Assembly (NCBI RefSeq): GCF_037038585.1
Contig: NC_092520.1
Location: 121,552,001 to 121,616,000, forward strand
Source: Patagioenas fasciata
Lineage: Eukaryota; Chordata; Aves; Columbiformes; Columbidae
DNA: 64,000 nucleotides
Direction of reading: 5' to 3'
The position numbers and the translations under genes were made by a program. The notes under the pieces are model-generated. The model did not search any database, was not told the origin of the DNA, and saw only the letters and a program-made list of their open reading frames with translations. This document shows, piece by piece, positions 21,834 through 37,189 of this stretch. Positions within the stretch are counted from its first letter, which is position 1, and each line of letters begins with the position of its first letter.

Positions 21834-24800
21834 ACTAAAGATCAACGGCAAACCTAACTTGCATGCTTTTCTTCTTTAAGAATATTTAGGCATTTTCTTC
21901 AGTGAAAGGGGAGATTTTCAGGATTCTTATAACACAAGTTTGTTATATTTGTTAGCAGGAGTCATTAGCCTAGTTGAATGCTCCTGTCCAATGTGGTATA
22001 CTTGAACTTTAAGAATGACAGACTGAAAAGATGTGATGTTTCATGGGATTGATCATACAAAATAATTTCAAAGCCAAACAACATTTTAAAAAACAAAACC
22101 TAATACAGTAGTTGATTAAAAGTCTTGCCTAGTGTTTTGGCTGAAACCTGTTTCCCCTTTCACTTTTTTGAAGAAGATAAAGATTTTAGAATGTAGGAAA
22201 TATTTTGCTGTGAATTTCATGCAAGTGAAGAATAAAAGATCTAGTAACATACCGATTCACAAACAAATGACAGGATGGGTTCTTAAGAGAAATGCAGTGA
22301 TTAGTTGTGCCATGCTAACAGAAGAAAATCTGTCAAGATTTAGGTGGGACAGGTTGCTGGTGGGCACATCTTCATTTTGGTAACAGTGATCCAGCTTTCA
22401 AGGAACTGCTCCAAATCTGATAATACATCTACATTTGTTTAGAATAATTCTCTCTGTTCTCAATACAAGGAGGATTTCAGTAGGTAGAGGTCTTTAATTT
22501 GAAGTTAAACTTCACTGTAGCCACATCCAAGACTGAGAAATAAGTAGTTAGTTGCATGGCACTGCTCTGTACATAAACACTTCCTTGTCTTTTAAGTACA
22601 TATTTATAGCCTGAGAGGAACAATTTTAACTGAACTGTAACTCTGGTTATATGTATGTAGTCATTTCCGCGATTTCTGGAGAGGAAAGCAGTGCTTTCCA
22701 GTGCAACCAAAGTGTTTTTGTCTTGCAAAATCTGCTATGTTATTTGCAGTAAACAGCATCTTGACAGGTGAGAATTGCTCTGAATCTAATTCAGCAGAGT
22801 ACTCAAATGCAGCCTTATCTTACTATGCAAATACCCCTGCTGAGTTCAATACATGCACATAAGACAAAATATATGCTACTAAGTGCTTTGCTGAATCACG
22901 ACTAGAATGCACAAAACCTGAAGGATTACCTCAGACAGGGCTTATTTCAACTGTCCTTAATACATCTACTCATATTTATTGGAATATCACTATCAAGGCC
23001 ACTACAGCCTGGAAGTATAACAATTTAGTCTAAGAAATTAGGCAATTTAAAATTTTAGTCTGTATATTGCATGTTTTGCCACTAGGGAACATATATAGAT
23101 AAAGTAGGATTTTACATTTTAGAACAAGAATCCCAAACAGAAAATTGCTTTTACATGCAGCTGGATACTGTTCTTTCCAACCCAAACTTTTATTTTGTTT
23201 TATTTGGTGATGTCTACAGAAATAGCATAGTCAGAGATCTTTTACTTGACAAAACAAATTATAGCCATTTGCTTAATAAGAACATCTATGGCAGGTTTGA
23301 TACAGTTACAGAAATATAACAGAATTAATTTCACTGCTGATTCAAAAGTAAATATACTCTTCATTCTTGCAACATTCACAACTTTAAAGCCATGAATAAC
23401 GTCATAATGGACAGCAAACTATCCAGCCTGCTTTAGACTCCTCCAGTGCAGTAGTGACAGAAATGGTCAGTGACCCAGAGATTTCAGTCTTCTGTCACAA
23501 GAAAGACATAGGACTAAAGGCAACAGCCTGATGTGGCCAGGTTTGTGCATCACCTTCTCTACAACCAGAGCAAACGCATTCCGCACAGCCTATCTCTGCA
23601 TCCGTGAGATTCAATAAAAGGCAAATCAATCCCTGTGGCTGCTGTCTAGGATGGGCCTTAATCTTAAATACTTTTCATGGCTCAACTTGGAAGGCAAAAA
23701 GCATAATTACAACTATGTCAGTGGTGTGAAGTGTTTTCACATGTGCAACTATTTGCAGAGCCATTTCTATTGGCACAAACAGTGCCTGTGGTCTTTTGTG
23801 TCTCAGTGGGAGCCAGGATATACATCTGTATTCAGGTGTAAGGTAACAACAGTCTTAAGAGATTCTGCAACTTAGTAAATAGGAGAGATTTGTTTAGGCT
23901 AGATCATCCCTCAATTTTCCAATGCCTTTGCCATCCCTCACATGATCTGAGGGTCTTTACTGCTTACACACAAACTTTTCCTTTTCTCTTCTGGGCTTTT
24001 GCAGGAGTATAAAAGAGAAATTAATCAGTTGAGGTGTGTGGGAAGAGATGGAGCAAGATTTTAGGGAGGAAAGAGTAGAGGTGCCGTCAGAGGAGGGATA
24101 AAACAGACTTTTCATCCCTGCAACTTTTGCAGAGATACCCCAGAACATCTGCACAGCCCAGCCTACCCTGTTTTTGGAATGTTCCCCCAGCCAGCAGTAG
24201 CTTGACTGAACCGTGTCATTAACAAGGATGTCTGGCTCCACCCAAACACAGCTGCCACAGAGACAGGTTCCTGTGCCAACTGAGGTGGGCAGAATGAGTC
24301 CTAAGTGGAAAAATACATATATTGGAGAAAAGGCTCTAAAGGTCTCCAGTCTCTCAGCAAGACAAACTAGGAAAAGATGGCCTTAGCAAAGAGAACTCTT
24401 AACATTTCCATCCGCAAGTAGCTTGCATCTCCTGTTCTTCTCTTTGGTCTTCTTCTCTCAGTTAAGGGTGGTCTAGAGATTTTAACAAGAGAGAAATGAA
24501 ACTGATGAATTAACTTACCATGGGAACACTCAAAACTCCCATCTGCTCATTTGCTGAAACACAATTAGGATTTCAGCGAATTCATTTGTCTTGCTTTTGC
24601 AATGACTTGTCACCTCAGCTGCCAGTTCTCTCATATTTTTCTGCTCACAAGAATGGTTTACTAGTGAGAAAAAGAAAAAAAAAACAAAGCTCTTTGGTGA
24701 AGCCATCTGAAGTTTCTTGGGGCTGGTGGTGAGAGACAGGAACTAAGATGTAATGAAGTGGTAAGATGCAACAGGATGCACACTGCTTAGTTCTAGGCAC

Positions 24801-25177
24801 ACTTTCTTTCAGCCAAGAAGTTCATGCTAGCCAGGAAATGAATGTTTAAAAATTCTGCTGCTTCTAGGAGACAATCAACAAGATGATACCTTGAAGCATT
24901 CATACTAGTTGGAGAAGAAGATTGCATACCACCTAGTTTAGACTGATACTTTTTCTCTCTGAAGACAGAGAGAAGTAAATAGGCAGGTATTTATTTCCCT
25001 TCACTGCTCTATATTGATGGATGGACCCAGCACAGGCTGTAGCATGTAAAAGGCCTCAACACTGACCACTGAAGATTGGGTCCCCTGTGCGTACCAAGAT
25101 GGGACTAACCATGGTTATTTAGGAGTTGCTCAATGAAGTCAGTAGTGTTTCGTTCTGGTGTCCTATGATAATATTAA

Positions 25178-25238
25178 CACAACAGTTGGACTCGATGGTC
25201 CTTTGTTGGCCCTTTCTGACTGAAGACATTCTGTGATT
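25178..25238 (+). mobile_element. CR1 LINE 3' tail fragment
   Basis: The block GTTGGACTCGATGGTCCTTT...CCCTTTCTGACT...ATTCTGTGATT is the degenerate 3' end of a CR1 element, including the terminal ATTCTGTGATT octamer-type repeat. Only about 60 bp are recognisable, as is usual for severely 5'-truncated CR1 copies. Confidence 0.7.
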
Positions 25239-27791
25239 AGCTCAAGCAACAGTCAACTAAACAGACAGCGGCTAGAGAAATCATGTGTTTAGTCTCAGGA
25301 GATGATAACAGTGCTGATACAAAAATTACTGTCTATTTGCTTTGCTGGTAGGTGTGAATGTCAGATTAGAAGTGACAAATCAGATGACACTAAGCAAATA
25401 GTTTGCTGATGGGATTTAAGCCACATAAAGTGAGACCCTCTCTTCCCCACTCCATAAGCCTAACCAGTCTATAAAGAGGGAGAGAGATAAGATCAAGATC
25501 CAAGGCATTCAGGGTATAGTTTACCCAACATGAGGGCCCTCCAATTTAAAGAAATCTGTGTTCTTCAGAAAGCCAGAGAGGTCTGCCCCAAATCTCTGCA
25601 GTTCATTCTACAGCTCTGCCTTAAAGTCCCATTTGAAGGCTGTGACTCCTAAGGATTCCTTATGGAGGACATTACTGCAGCTTGCAGGAGCAGTGCTCCT
25701 TTTCCAGTGGAGCAGGAAATCCCACAGGATTTGCAACAGTTTGGCCTTTTTATTGAAGTTTCTTTATCACTGGTTTAGGCAGTCATGCTGTGTTTCTCTG
25801 GCTCATCAGCAGGCCAGCATGATATGGCAGGTGAGATGCAGCAGGTGAGGTGAAGCATCCATCACCCAGATCACTGAGGCTGTAGTGCCAATCACCTGCA
25901 CAAGTGCAAGACAGCTTCAGTGCCTCCAGCTGCTCATCTCCCACTTCTGTGAACTAGCTGCTATGCTGCCTCACAGATTATGTTTACAAGCATCTCTGTC
26001 ATTTTTAACTAACCAGGCTTTAGCTGGATTTAGTAGAAGTTATTATGCTCCATGGGAATGACAGCTGCCAGGACACACTTATTATGTCAAATCCTTGGAG
26101 AACTGCAGTAGAGGAACACACTATGTATCATGTATTTAGACACAAGAGTTACATTCTATTAGCAGCCTAATTCAAGACTGTCATCCTCAAAACATATCCT
26201 TGTCTCTCACTGACCCTATTAAGATCTGAAATTTCTGCCATATTTCCTGAGAAATCTAAAATCAGTCCCTCACCTGCTCACACAGTCAGAGGGCCTACTA
26301 TTTGAGGTACAAGGTATAGCAGGGTTGAACTGGGGTTCTGAGGGCATTGGTTACCAGTGGAGTGAGCAGAGAACTATCCTGCATTTCAATTTCTATCTAT
26401 AAAATAGAGATGCCGGCTCTTCTCTGTATCATATGAACGCTGTATCCATAGGTGCACTTTAATATCTGGATAATGCAGTGAAAACAGAACAATAGTTCTT
26501 GGTGTGTCTAAAACCATAGGGCTTGGGGGTTATCTGCTTCATACATGGGCTATAATCTGTCCATTTTACCCAGTCCGAACAGCAGCTCCTGACATGGCTC
26601 TGAACCATCTTCTTAACTTTCAGATTTCAGGGACAGGCCCCATTTGTGGCCATTGAGTCATATGTTCATAGCAGTTTATATTAAAGCACCATATGCAAAG
26701 CATGAAACACACAGGAATTCTCCTGAGCAGCTTGTCTATCTGCTGTAGGCAGGTGATGCTCAAAGACCATACCAGCTTGCTCCTTTATCATCTCCATTTA
26801 GTGAAACGTGGGATGCATTAGTCTTCAACCGATTATATTTCACTTGCTCCTACCTCCTCCTCCCCCTGCCCTGAATTGTCTTACTACTTGATATGCATAC
26901 AAAATTACAGCAAATTGATCTCATCTGAATTTGAAATAATATCTGCATTAGCCTTGCTTTCTTAAAAAGCTTAGTTTTCAACAACACCTTTTGTGACCTC
27001 AAACTTAGTCTGAGACTCTGAATTTCAGTCTTCAGGGAATCTTCACATTTTTCCTGCTGTACTGTTAGGAGTTTGGGTTTTCTCCATTTGCAGATCTGAG
27101 ATAAAAAAGGAAAGAAAAGTTTTTGTTTATAATAAGAAAGACTAGATTTTCTTTATAAAAAACAGCTGCAATATTAATACATTTTATATTCTGAGGATGA
27201 GGCACATTTGAACTTCCAGAATTCTTGATAGGTACCTGCATTAGTCCCAGTTTTATGCAAAAAGCTCAGTTTCTGGCCAGACACGCTGTTTTGTAAGAGA
27301 AATCTGAAATTTGGTAACCCTTCCATAGTTTCACATGCCAAAACAGGGCTTCTTGTTGCCTTGGAGTCTATTTAGTTATAATCAGCTCGGCTTTTGGTCT
27401 GTCTGCCTCCGAAGTAGAAGATATACTTTTAAAAATTGATTCGTGGATAAGAGTGTCTCCTTCAGGTCACTGCTTCTAGATCTGCTTAGTGAACCTCCAG
27501 CTATTTCAGAGAACCTTAATGACTTCCAAGAATTTTGATCATTTTTATACACATTTTGCTACCCCTTCCCACCTGCCATTTACAGTTCTCTAATTCAGGA
27601 ACCCATTGTTTTTCCACGTAGGACTAATGCGGTGCAATGAAGGATGCCAAATACAAGAAATAATCAAAGTAAATGGTTTACATATTACCGATAGGATGTA
27701 GATTCTCTTTCACCATCTAGGAAAATAAATGGCGGCATTTTTTTTAACAGGCTGTTTGCAACATTAGAGAACACCCACAGTTTTATGGGTC

Positions 27792-28450
27792 TGTCGAGGG
27801 TTAAGATTGCGGGGTGACAATCAAACCCTGGCAGATGTATTGTTAACCTCCTCTCCCCCCCACTTTCCCCTTTTGCCCCTCCCTCTCCCCCCTTCCCACT
27901 CAGGACAGGCGATCGGGAGGGAAAGAAGGACAGAGAAGAGAGTTGGAAAAATTAAAGATGTTTTACTAATGCTACTAATAAGAATAGAGAAAATAATACA
28001 AAATATACAAAACCAATCTTGAAAGTCTCAGCAACTGCAGAGCCAGCACCCAAAGTCCTGGATTAGACTCTGTAGCCAACCGGAGCTGGATTCAGTCTCT
28101 CACTAGGCCTCGGTTCGCAGGGACGACCAGCAAGGTCCTCTCCTAATGTCAGCCATGAGGGAAAAAAAAAAGGAAAAGGAAAAGGCCGAGATCCTCGTGA
28201 TCTCCCACTTTTATATGAAGTATTCACGTGAATGGAATGTTATACACCGTTGGTCAGTCTCTCGGTCATCAGTTTTCTCGTTGCCCCTCTCGCGACATGT
28301 CCATCCGTGCTTATCAATAAGTTTGCATTCCATTGCTAGGTTTAACCAAAACATGTGTTGGGTTCTCCAGGAAAATGCAGCTAACATGAAGACTTTAGCT
28401 GACAGGCAAATTCACTAAAAGAGAAACTTGTTTTTAACAAAACCAGGACA
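27792..28450 (-). mobile_element. Solo LTR with GGGTC duplication
   Basis: The 659-bp unit starts TGTCCTGGTTTTGTTAAAAA on the minus strand and ends CTCGACA. It is flanked by exact GGGTC copies (27787-27791 and 28451-28455). A TATAAAA box on the minus strand at 28209-28215 marks the promoter. A long C/T-rich tract on the + strand (27849-27899) lies near its 3' end. TG...CA ends, promoter and a 5-bp duplication together support a solo LTR of ERVL or class I type. Confidence 0.87.
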
Positions 28451-31400
28451 GGGTCACAGGAAATGTTTATCAGCTCTTGGAGCATCAAATATTGGCTGTC
28501 TTCAGACACAGCACTTCAGTAATTAAAAAAATAATTTAGCAGTTCAAAAGGCAGTATGGCATCAGAAGCAATTTCTACTGTACAACTGCATCCTTGCTGC
28601 TATGACAGGCCATACGTTTGCTGGAAAGCCATTTTAGAGTTGGAGCAAATGACGGCAGTTTACCTCTGAGGTTTTTGTTTCAAACCTTGTAAAAATTCCA
28701 TTTACAGTTTGTGGGGTTTTTTTTGTTTGGTTGTTTGGGTTTTTTTCCTAATACTGGTAATAAAACACATGCTGATTTAACCACAAGAGTCCAGAAACTG
28801 GGTGGGATTCCTGGGCTAAATCTGAAGCCCCTATACTTCACGTCATTTCCTGGCAGCAAGGCAATTTCTATTAACTTCAAGTGCTCGCTGAGTACACTGT
28901 TTCTAGGGCATCAATTCAGTTCTATCGTAACAGCTAAAATTACAGTTACAAACTACTTTCCAAACTTCATGTTTGAGCTTTTAATTTATGCTGAATGCCT
29001 GCTCCATTTCACCAGCTTGTTTTTTTAGAAAAAGAAATAGAAGCAGAACCTTCTGCAACACTCCTCCTCACTCATCCACAAAGTAATTTGCAGACATCCA
29101 TAACAAGGGAGCATGGAAACCAAAACCAATTAAATGAAAAAAATTGAAAAGTCATTAAAGTGATTTGCAGAACCTTATAAATAAAAGGCAATTAAAAAAA
29201 AGGAAGCATGACATTTGTAATTAAATATTATATGATAAAAGTTTACATTTGTTATGTCATAAAGCTTTCAGATTAATTATTATGCCCAGTTTTTTTGAGA
29301 AAAGTAGTGATTAAAAAGGGAAGAAGAAATAAATCTTATTTTCCTCTTAGGAAATATACCCATCTTGATTACAAAGCAAGAGTTTACCTTTAAACCTCAG
29401 TTCTCATGAGTTAACTGGAATGCTCCATCTTTTCTCTACCTACTACTTCTTCAATGTCTCTTGCACAAGAATGTGGTCATTGTTCTGGCTATGAACATTA
29501 AAAGGGTAAATTGAATTACACCTGTTTTGCAGAAGTATTAGTATGCTCTTAGGTCTGTTCTACATATAGCCAGATGCTTTCCATGGTCCTAATCTAAAAA
29601 TTACCTTTCGCTCATTGCAGTGATTATTACAGATGAACTTGTGAAAAGAGTTATTTCGATTCCTTTCCTTGATTGTGTGTTCTCCCAAGATACCTGAATT
29701 AGTCACCTCTCAGACAATTCTGTAGGTTCTCAACTTTTGGCCAAGAAATCTTTAGCTATTTTTCACTAAAAATACGCAGAAAAGGCAGTTTTGTTGAATC
29801 AAGAAACTAATGTAAATAAGACAGTTTATGGCTATGTTTGAGCAGCTGAATCTGAATATAACATTTTAGAAATGCTCTGGAGTCTTAGAGCACAACGGTG
29901 TGCTGACTTTTGGGGGTATTTTGCTGCTGTAAAGTACTTCACAGTTCATGCAGAACAAGCACTGCTTAGTATTTAGAAGTATACTTTACAGCTCCACATT
30001 AAACTAAGCATACTGATAACTGAAATAATTAAGTATGAAACCTCTAAGCCCTTGAACAGCTTGGAAAAATGCAATACCTCTCTCACCATCTAAAGAAATC
30101 AAGAACCACTCGAAGGACTTTACCGCAAAGATGTTCACATGGAGTTAGGTTTCTCCAGCGCTTTGACATGAATCAAAACTAAGCAGCGATTCGTAATTTC
30201 ATTAGCTCAGTATGATTTGTACATGCCTAACATCCCTCTGAGGTGTGAGCACAAAGCAGGTACCTGCTGCTTTGCCCACGATGGTCAGTGCCAATGGAAG
30301 TGCTCCAGATGACAATGTACCACTGCACTTGGCTCTATAAAAAGGCAGACTATACAAATTTTCTCTGGTGGATGAAGCATAGAAAAGGACTGGGTATCCA
30401 GCTTTGGTGCTTAATCAATGCTAATCTAAGATCATTTTTAAATGTGAGAAGCTTAGTTTATGTAGGTTCCTCTTAAAAACTCTCTTTTTACAAAATAAGT
30501 AATTTGTGTGAATTACAAACTGAACAGGATTCTCCCACCCACCTCCACAAAATCAGTGATGTTAGACTATTTGTTGTAGGACAACAAGTGTGTGACTCTT
30601 TAGCTTCTACCCACTCCAAGGCTGTATGAGAGGCAATTTCTACATGATATTAACAGTGCTGCTTCCATAATCCTAACAAGCAAATATTTTAAGCTTATAA
30701 TAGAGGCTGTTTTATTGTATAATAAGACTAGTAAGTGATTATACAAGGATGTGAATGATTCTTTAACCTACTCTGAAAACCTAGTGCTAATTTTTAAACA
30801 GTGACTGAAGAGCTGGAAAAAGAGCAGAACAACAAATGCAAACCTTTTAAGTTATCTGTTTGCTTTGAATTTCTACAGACTGTATGACAACAAAGCAATT
30901 TCCCAGCACAGTGAATGTTAAATATGGTACATCAGCACTACTTGCCTTTACATGTGGCTTCAAGTCTCTGTCTGAGGCTGAATTTGAAGTCTACTGGAAT
31001 ATGTTGCTCGTAAACAACACCGAGGAGAAACTAACATTGACATCTGAGTGTGCACAGGCTGGAACTAAAGGCATGAACTCTGAAGATGATGGGAAATAAA
31101 AGTTTGAAGGCAATGTTCCAAGGGGCGTAGTCTTATTGGAAGTGAAGAACCTCCAGCCAAAGGATAGGGGACTCTAGACATGCCTGGCAGCATGCCATGT
31201 ACCACCTCCATACCTGGACCCAAGCAGCAATGGAACATATGTATATGGTAGGATTTTGTTAACCGCATTCGCAACCCTTTCTCCCCAACATTTAGCTAAG
31301 ACATGGGGTGCTTGCACAGGAAAAAAAAAAAAAGGCAATTATTTGACAGCCAATGAATTAAAGGTAAAATCCCCATAGTCTTAAATCTTCAAGCCTGCAA

Positions 31401-32379
31401 CAGCAGCCATGGATACTGAACACCTGTGCTTACCACAGGCAGAGACACAGTGTGACCATTAATAATTCCCAAGTTTCCCCACAGTCCTGTATATTGCTCC
31501 TGTTTTGGCACAAAGGCATCCTCTAGTTATGGGCTTATAGCAGGTCGAAGCCCTCTGGCTGCTAGAAATTGGGCACTGGCAAAGTGGGGGAGAAATAATG
31601 TATTTCACATACCAGTTCACTGAAAGTGACTTCTCACTTATCGAAGGGACAAAAATTCACACCTTTGAAACCAAATCTTTTATTTCCAGCCACACTTATG
31701 CCATGTAGTCATGATTGCATACATACAGCTCTTGTCTTAAAGCTTGCAAAGGTGTCGAGAGCTCTGGTGAAGTCTTTGCTTTTTACTAACTATAAAACTT
31801 TAACACAGTACCCTGAAACAAAAGGGGCTTCTAAAGAAAAAGGTGTGTGAACTTGCTATTTAGAGATATTAATATTAATACAATGTTCCTAACACAGGTG
31901 TATATTTTCACCTCCTTTCCAGTCTGTAGGTCTGATTTGGCACAATGAAACCTTTTCACTCTTCCTCTTCTTTCCTCCCTAGTTCCTGGTTTTGGGCTCT
32001 GCTTGTAGCTGTAAACATACTCTGACCTAATTTTAGGAAAGAGTAGCATAAGTTACCTGCACAGGAACACAGTTTAAAAGTTGTGTTACTTTCTGTTTAG
32101 AAGATCTATTGCAAGCCTCTTCTAAGACATCAGATGATACAACTGTCATCAGCATTACAATTGTGGCAACCTGTGCAGCTGTTCATAGCCACAGCCATGT
32201 TAGTTTGTGCATGGGTGTTTTGCCTTAAAGCCATGTATCTCCTAAGTGACAGACTGATATTTTATTGTCAATGTGGTTCTGTTCATATTGGATATTTTCT
32301 TTATGTGAAGGGGGCAGTGGAATGTAAAAAACCAAAATACCTCATCCAAGGTCTCAATTCACCTTGGAAAAAAAGGACT

Positions 32380-32466
32380 GAGGTTCTTAGGGACCTAGTT
32401 AGAGTTAGGTTATAGTTGGACTCTATGATCCTGTGGGTCTCTTCCAAACAAAATGATCCTATGATT
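32380..32466 (+). mobile_element. CR1 LINE 3' tail fragment
   Basis: GTTGGACTCTATGATCCTGT, GGGTCTCTTCC and a closing ATGATCCTATGATT match the usual 3' end of CR1. The upstream part is too diverged to delimit. Confidence 0.75.
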
Positions 32467-35400
32467 AAAATTTTTTAAGCACTTGTTTTTATCCATATTG
32501 CTAGGGTAGAATTAGGAAGCGGGAGATCCTCACTTACATCAAACTTTTCACAGGTTCAGTTAGGTTACAAATGGACTTTTTTGTTTGTTTGTTGTGTGTG
32601 TGTATTAATATATATCTGATTTAAAAGTATAGGTTCACTAGTTTGGGGTTAGATACCTAGGAAACTTTCTTATAGCTTGCATCTGAAAAGAAAATTGCAT
32701 GGTCTCACCACGCTTCCCTTTGTTAGAGAGTGACTGAGCCTGCTTGGTGGAGGAGGACAAGAAATATACACTAGAGAGAGAAAAGACAGGGACTCACCTA
32801 TAAACTGTACTTCTGCACCAACATTGTCTCCTTGAGGGCAACTCATGCCTCTCTGCCTCAGTTTCCTTTGTGGAATGAGAGCCAGAAATGACAGCTATGC
32901 AAATATTTCAAACTTCATGAATGGAGAAGCAGATTAAAAAAGAAAAACAGCAAAACCCCAACAATTAGTAAACCAGAGCCTTCTACTGCAGACAGGGTCA
33001 CCCAGATAACAGCAGCACCTCGCTACCACCTGGTTCTTGCCCAGTAAATTATAGAACATATTGAAAAACAGAGATATGTACCCAGATGATCATATTACTT
33101 GAAAACATATTCAAATTGCAGAGCTCAGATAAATCTTTTTCTTCATTTAGCTGAGAAAGAAACATAATCAAAACACTGAAAGAAAATGAAAATTCATAAG
33201 GAATTTCATGCAAGACGATACCCAGATAAAAGAGTTAATTTAATACAATTGGAAGAATCTTCTCCAGTCTAAACCGGACACATTTGAGCGATGGTCATGG
33301 TGAAGAAGACCAGAGGCCATACACTTCCAGCTTATCACAGTCCCTGTGCCTTATGTCCATCTCAAGTTCTCTTGCTCTTATTTTCGAGCAGTTCAAAAGT
33401 GTTTATTTGGCATTTGTTACTGTGTCAGCTGCTTATTCCTAGTGTTATCTAATAGGATTATGGGGATGCAGAAGGTGGGGATGCACTGCTCCTGTAATAC
33501 TTTGGGAGATTAAATGTTTTCTTTGTAACACTTTAAAGTCTTATTTCATTTTGAACCAATTTATAAGGGAATGATTTCTCCCCTCCTTTCCTTCCCCGCC
33601 ACCTCCTATGTTTGAAGAGCGGTATGTCACCTTGAAAACAGCATGTGGGATTTAGATGAGAGAGGCGGCAGAGAAAAGCTTTCAGGAGCAGATTTGCGGT
33701 CACTGTGGGAATCAAAAGCATAAATCTGAAGAGCAGAAGATTAGCTAGAATCTCAGATTTCAATGTGAGAAGTAATGAAACCATATCCTTTTCTATATTC
33801 TTGATAAAAGTAAAAGTTGTTTTCTCTTTAGAAAGATATTAGCAAAATCATCAGGTAAAATTTATCATTGTATCTCAAAAGCTAGTCAAAAGGAGCCTAA
33901 TGCATTTGCAAGAATTCTGCTGTTTAGGTAGGTACTTCCCTTTATTCTAATGATGAATAGTTTCTAAAAAGCTGAATAGTGAAATATTAAGAAACCCCAT
34001 CACCTTCTAGTTAATAAGAAGCATACCAGCACAGGAGCCCATAGATCCATATACACAACCTCCTATAGAAATTAAAATCTATTATCTAACAATCCTGTTA
34101 CAGCCTTATTGACGTTCCTATGTCTGAATGCTTTATATGTGACAACAGATATAAGATACTGTTCTAGGTAAGGACCTACTACTGTAATGGATACCTGTGA
34201 AAGCCTTCATCCCTTCCCTGAACAGAACATTTGGAGAGGAAGAAGGAGCTGGGAGTGGAATATTTAAAGAGACATAAAGGCGATGGCAGGCATGCTTCAC
34301 AGGGCACACTGCTGACTTTAGTTTTGCCTCAGATGCTTTCAGATACAAAGCAGAGTGCATTACTTAGGAAAATGGCCAGGGTTCAGTTGGCTTTCACACT
34401 GGCTAGCAGCTAAAAAGCCTTTACCTCCTGTGTGCAGGAGTCTCTTACTGTAATACTTAATTACTCACACATAATACAAGTCAGAGCTATCAGGAAGCAG
34501 TGTTACTCCCACGCTGCAGACACAGACCAAGAGCTTTTAAAGAAGTGAAACTAAACCTCAGGTGCTTGGTCAGAGGAAATCCAGCTCCAGATTGTGGTCA
34601 AGAAGGCTGAACTCTTTACTTTCTAAGTCACTGAATCTGTTGGAACACACATGGCTTGTTGTAAGAGAAAAAGAGGAGATTTTGGTTATATGGGTTGGTT
34701 TGCATTTTAGCTTTAAATTTATGCTCCTTAGACTTGTCTGAACTCTGGCTCTCTCACCCTTTCTTTCCTACCCAGCTCTCTACCCTGTTTCACCCTTTCC
34801 CTCCAAATGTGAATTCTGCTGGATTTTAACTTCTAGCTTTCCCAGTTACAATTTTGATCTACATATAAGGAAATTTAATGGTCAAAACCAGCAAGTAGTG
34901 AAATGTTAAAGCTGCTAGAATGAGCTGAATTATGCAAGGTGACAGCTAGGTAAGTAACCTGCCTTTTATCTATTTGCTTCAGCAGCCCCCACAGCAGATA
35001 GCTAAATTTTCTATCAGTAGGAAGATGCTCAGCATCATTCTAGAGATTCACATCCATCCTCCTCCACTAATCTTTGTGAGCATTTGGCTTGAAAGAGTCA
35101 TTACATCTGAATTCATCTTGTTCATCCTCTCTATTATGTCATTTTATTAACATCTGTGATGTGATTGAAGCATTCAGGGTTTCATTCATAACCTGTACAA
35201 AACCCAGCTACAGACATTGCAGATAAATGAAGCTCCAGGTTCTATGTGAAACATTATTACATAATACGTCAGTTTTATGTCAGAGCTACTGATGTTTTTA
35301 TGACCTCTCTGTTCAGAGTAATGGGTCTGTACTCACGGGGGCTTCATAATCTGAATAGCAAGCATCTTTTAGATTGACAAAGTAATTTATAAAATCTGCA

Positions 35401-37168
35401 TCATGAGTCAAGGCTAGTTATGTAAATTGGAAGTTTTCTTGAAGTGAGAATTGCTGTTGCTTTCTGCTGATGAATGTGATCTGCACGTCTTCTGGAGAAA
35501 CTCCTAATCCCTAACAGTATCCCGAAAACAGCATTATGCTAATGAAGGCCATTTTTGCCTTGTAATCCTACCCAATTAAATTTGAGCAATGTTATTTTTG
35601 CATATGGACATATGTAGTTTAATTTCCTAAGCAATTCCTTTCTCATGCCATAGCCAATGTAAAATCCCACTAATTCTGAGGCACAGCACCTGCAGCAGCT
35701 GTTGTTAGTCACGGTAAAATGAAGGTCCGCTACTTTGGCCTGAAAGAGTCTGAAAAATAAAGGCTGAGATAAAGCGAAGAGTCTTTGACAAAGTATTTCT
35801 GAACTCTCTTGGTAGACCTGAACAACACTTTGTTCAGCTAAAGAAAATAAGTCAAATATTACTAAGTAGCAACTGCTTTTTAAAAATCTAAAATATGTTC
35901 TTGAATGTCTCTTACATGCATCTCCCATGTGTAAATTAAGGTAAACTTGATTGAATGCATGGAGATGACCAGTTGGAAGTAATGACGGTTTTGATGAATT
36001 AACTCAAACTCTGTATTGCTTCAGTTCTTGTTGCAGGTTCCTTCTTCTGAATTTGTCACATTTCCTGTCCTGTTGCTTTGCTGAAATTCTGATAATCTGA
36101 ACAAAGAGAGAGCCCAGCAATGCTCATGCTAGACATCACGCTGAATTCTTCTTTGCTGTCCTTGTCGCCCAAATACAAAGGAAACATGTCACATAATTAA
36201 AGTTGTGTCTTAAAACTTCACTGGGACAAAACTGTTTTGCATTGTTATTCTGATCTGGAAAACAAGGAAATTGGAAGAAAGTTCAGGCAGTTTATCATTA
36301 TAAACCACTCAATCTGTTGAATGATACATTGCCTCAAGTTTCTTTCTGACTCAACTTTCTCTTGTTAACCCTGTAATTCTAATGTTCCACCAAAACATGA
36401 AATAGTGTTTTAAGGTAGCTTTAGGAAAACGGCTGAGAAGTTCCGGGTCCATCTCAAATACTGATGGTCATTTCTGTACAGTGTCTATTTTCTGAAACAG
36501 CACTCCTCTTTCTGGCATCCCAGGAACTTTAACAGCCTTGTGTAAACTTTAGATGCAATAACTTTGTTAAAAGAAAATCTAACTCCAAGTCTTTTAAGAT
36601 GTACCTTTACCACTGCAAGTACAAAATAATGCATTAAATAACTTAATGTCTCCCTTATGTTCTTTCCAGCTTCAAAGAAAATCTCTAACTGCTAGATCAC
36701 ATTCACAGCTATCAAGAGATTCCTTGATATACATGGACATGAATATTAGAAGACTGAGTACCAAGGGTGAAAGATGAATGACCTTGAACTAAAGAAATAC
36801 TGATGTTCTCATAATCTTCCTGTACCTTGCCAGGAAAGTTACAACCATAGTGCATTTTTTATCGAAAAACCTACTGATGTAGCACTGCATACAAGTAGCA
36901 TAAGCCTCACTTGTTTTTATACTTAGAGCCTAAGAATTTAATTTTGTATAGGAACTTTCAAGGCAGACTTAGGGCCAACAGGATACTTCAGTTTCCTGGA
37001 ATTAAGGCAGTCCCCAAGTCTTATGAATGTAAAAGACCTAGTTATTTTGTCACAAATATTGACCTCCTTAGTATTTTGTAGATTTCAGGGTAGTTTTCGG
37101 CCTCAACAAAAACCAGTTGCCTTTCATTTTAAGTACTCTAACGCTAATTCTTTTAACAAGCTACCAAC

Positions 37169-37189
37169 TTTTTTTTTTTTTTTTTTTTT
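37169..37189. repeat. Poly-T run
   Basis: About 21 consecutive T. No attached retroelement body was recognised. Confidence 0.8.

Larger units (their letters stand above)
21524..27786. other. Unique AT-rich DNA with one CR1 tail
   Basis: Apart from the T-run at 21802-21829 and the CR1 tail near 25.2 kb I recognise nothing. Scattered frames are short and unsupported. Confidence 0.55.
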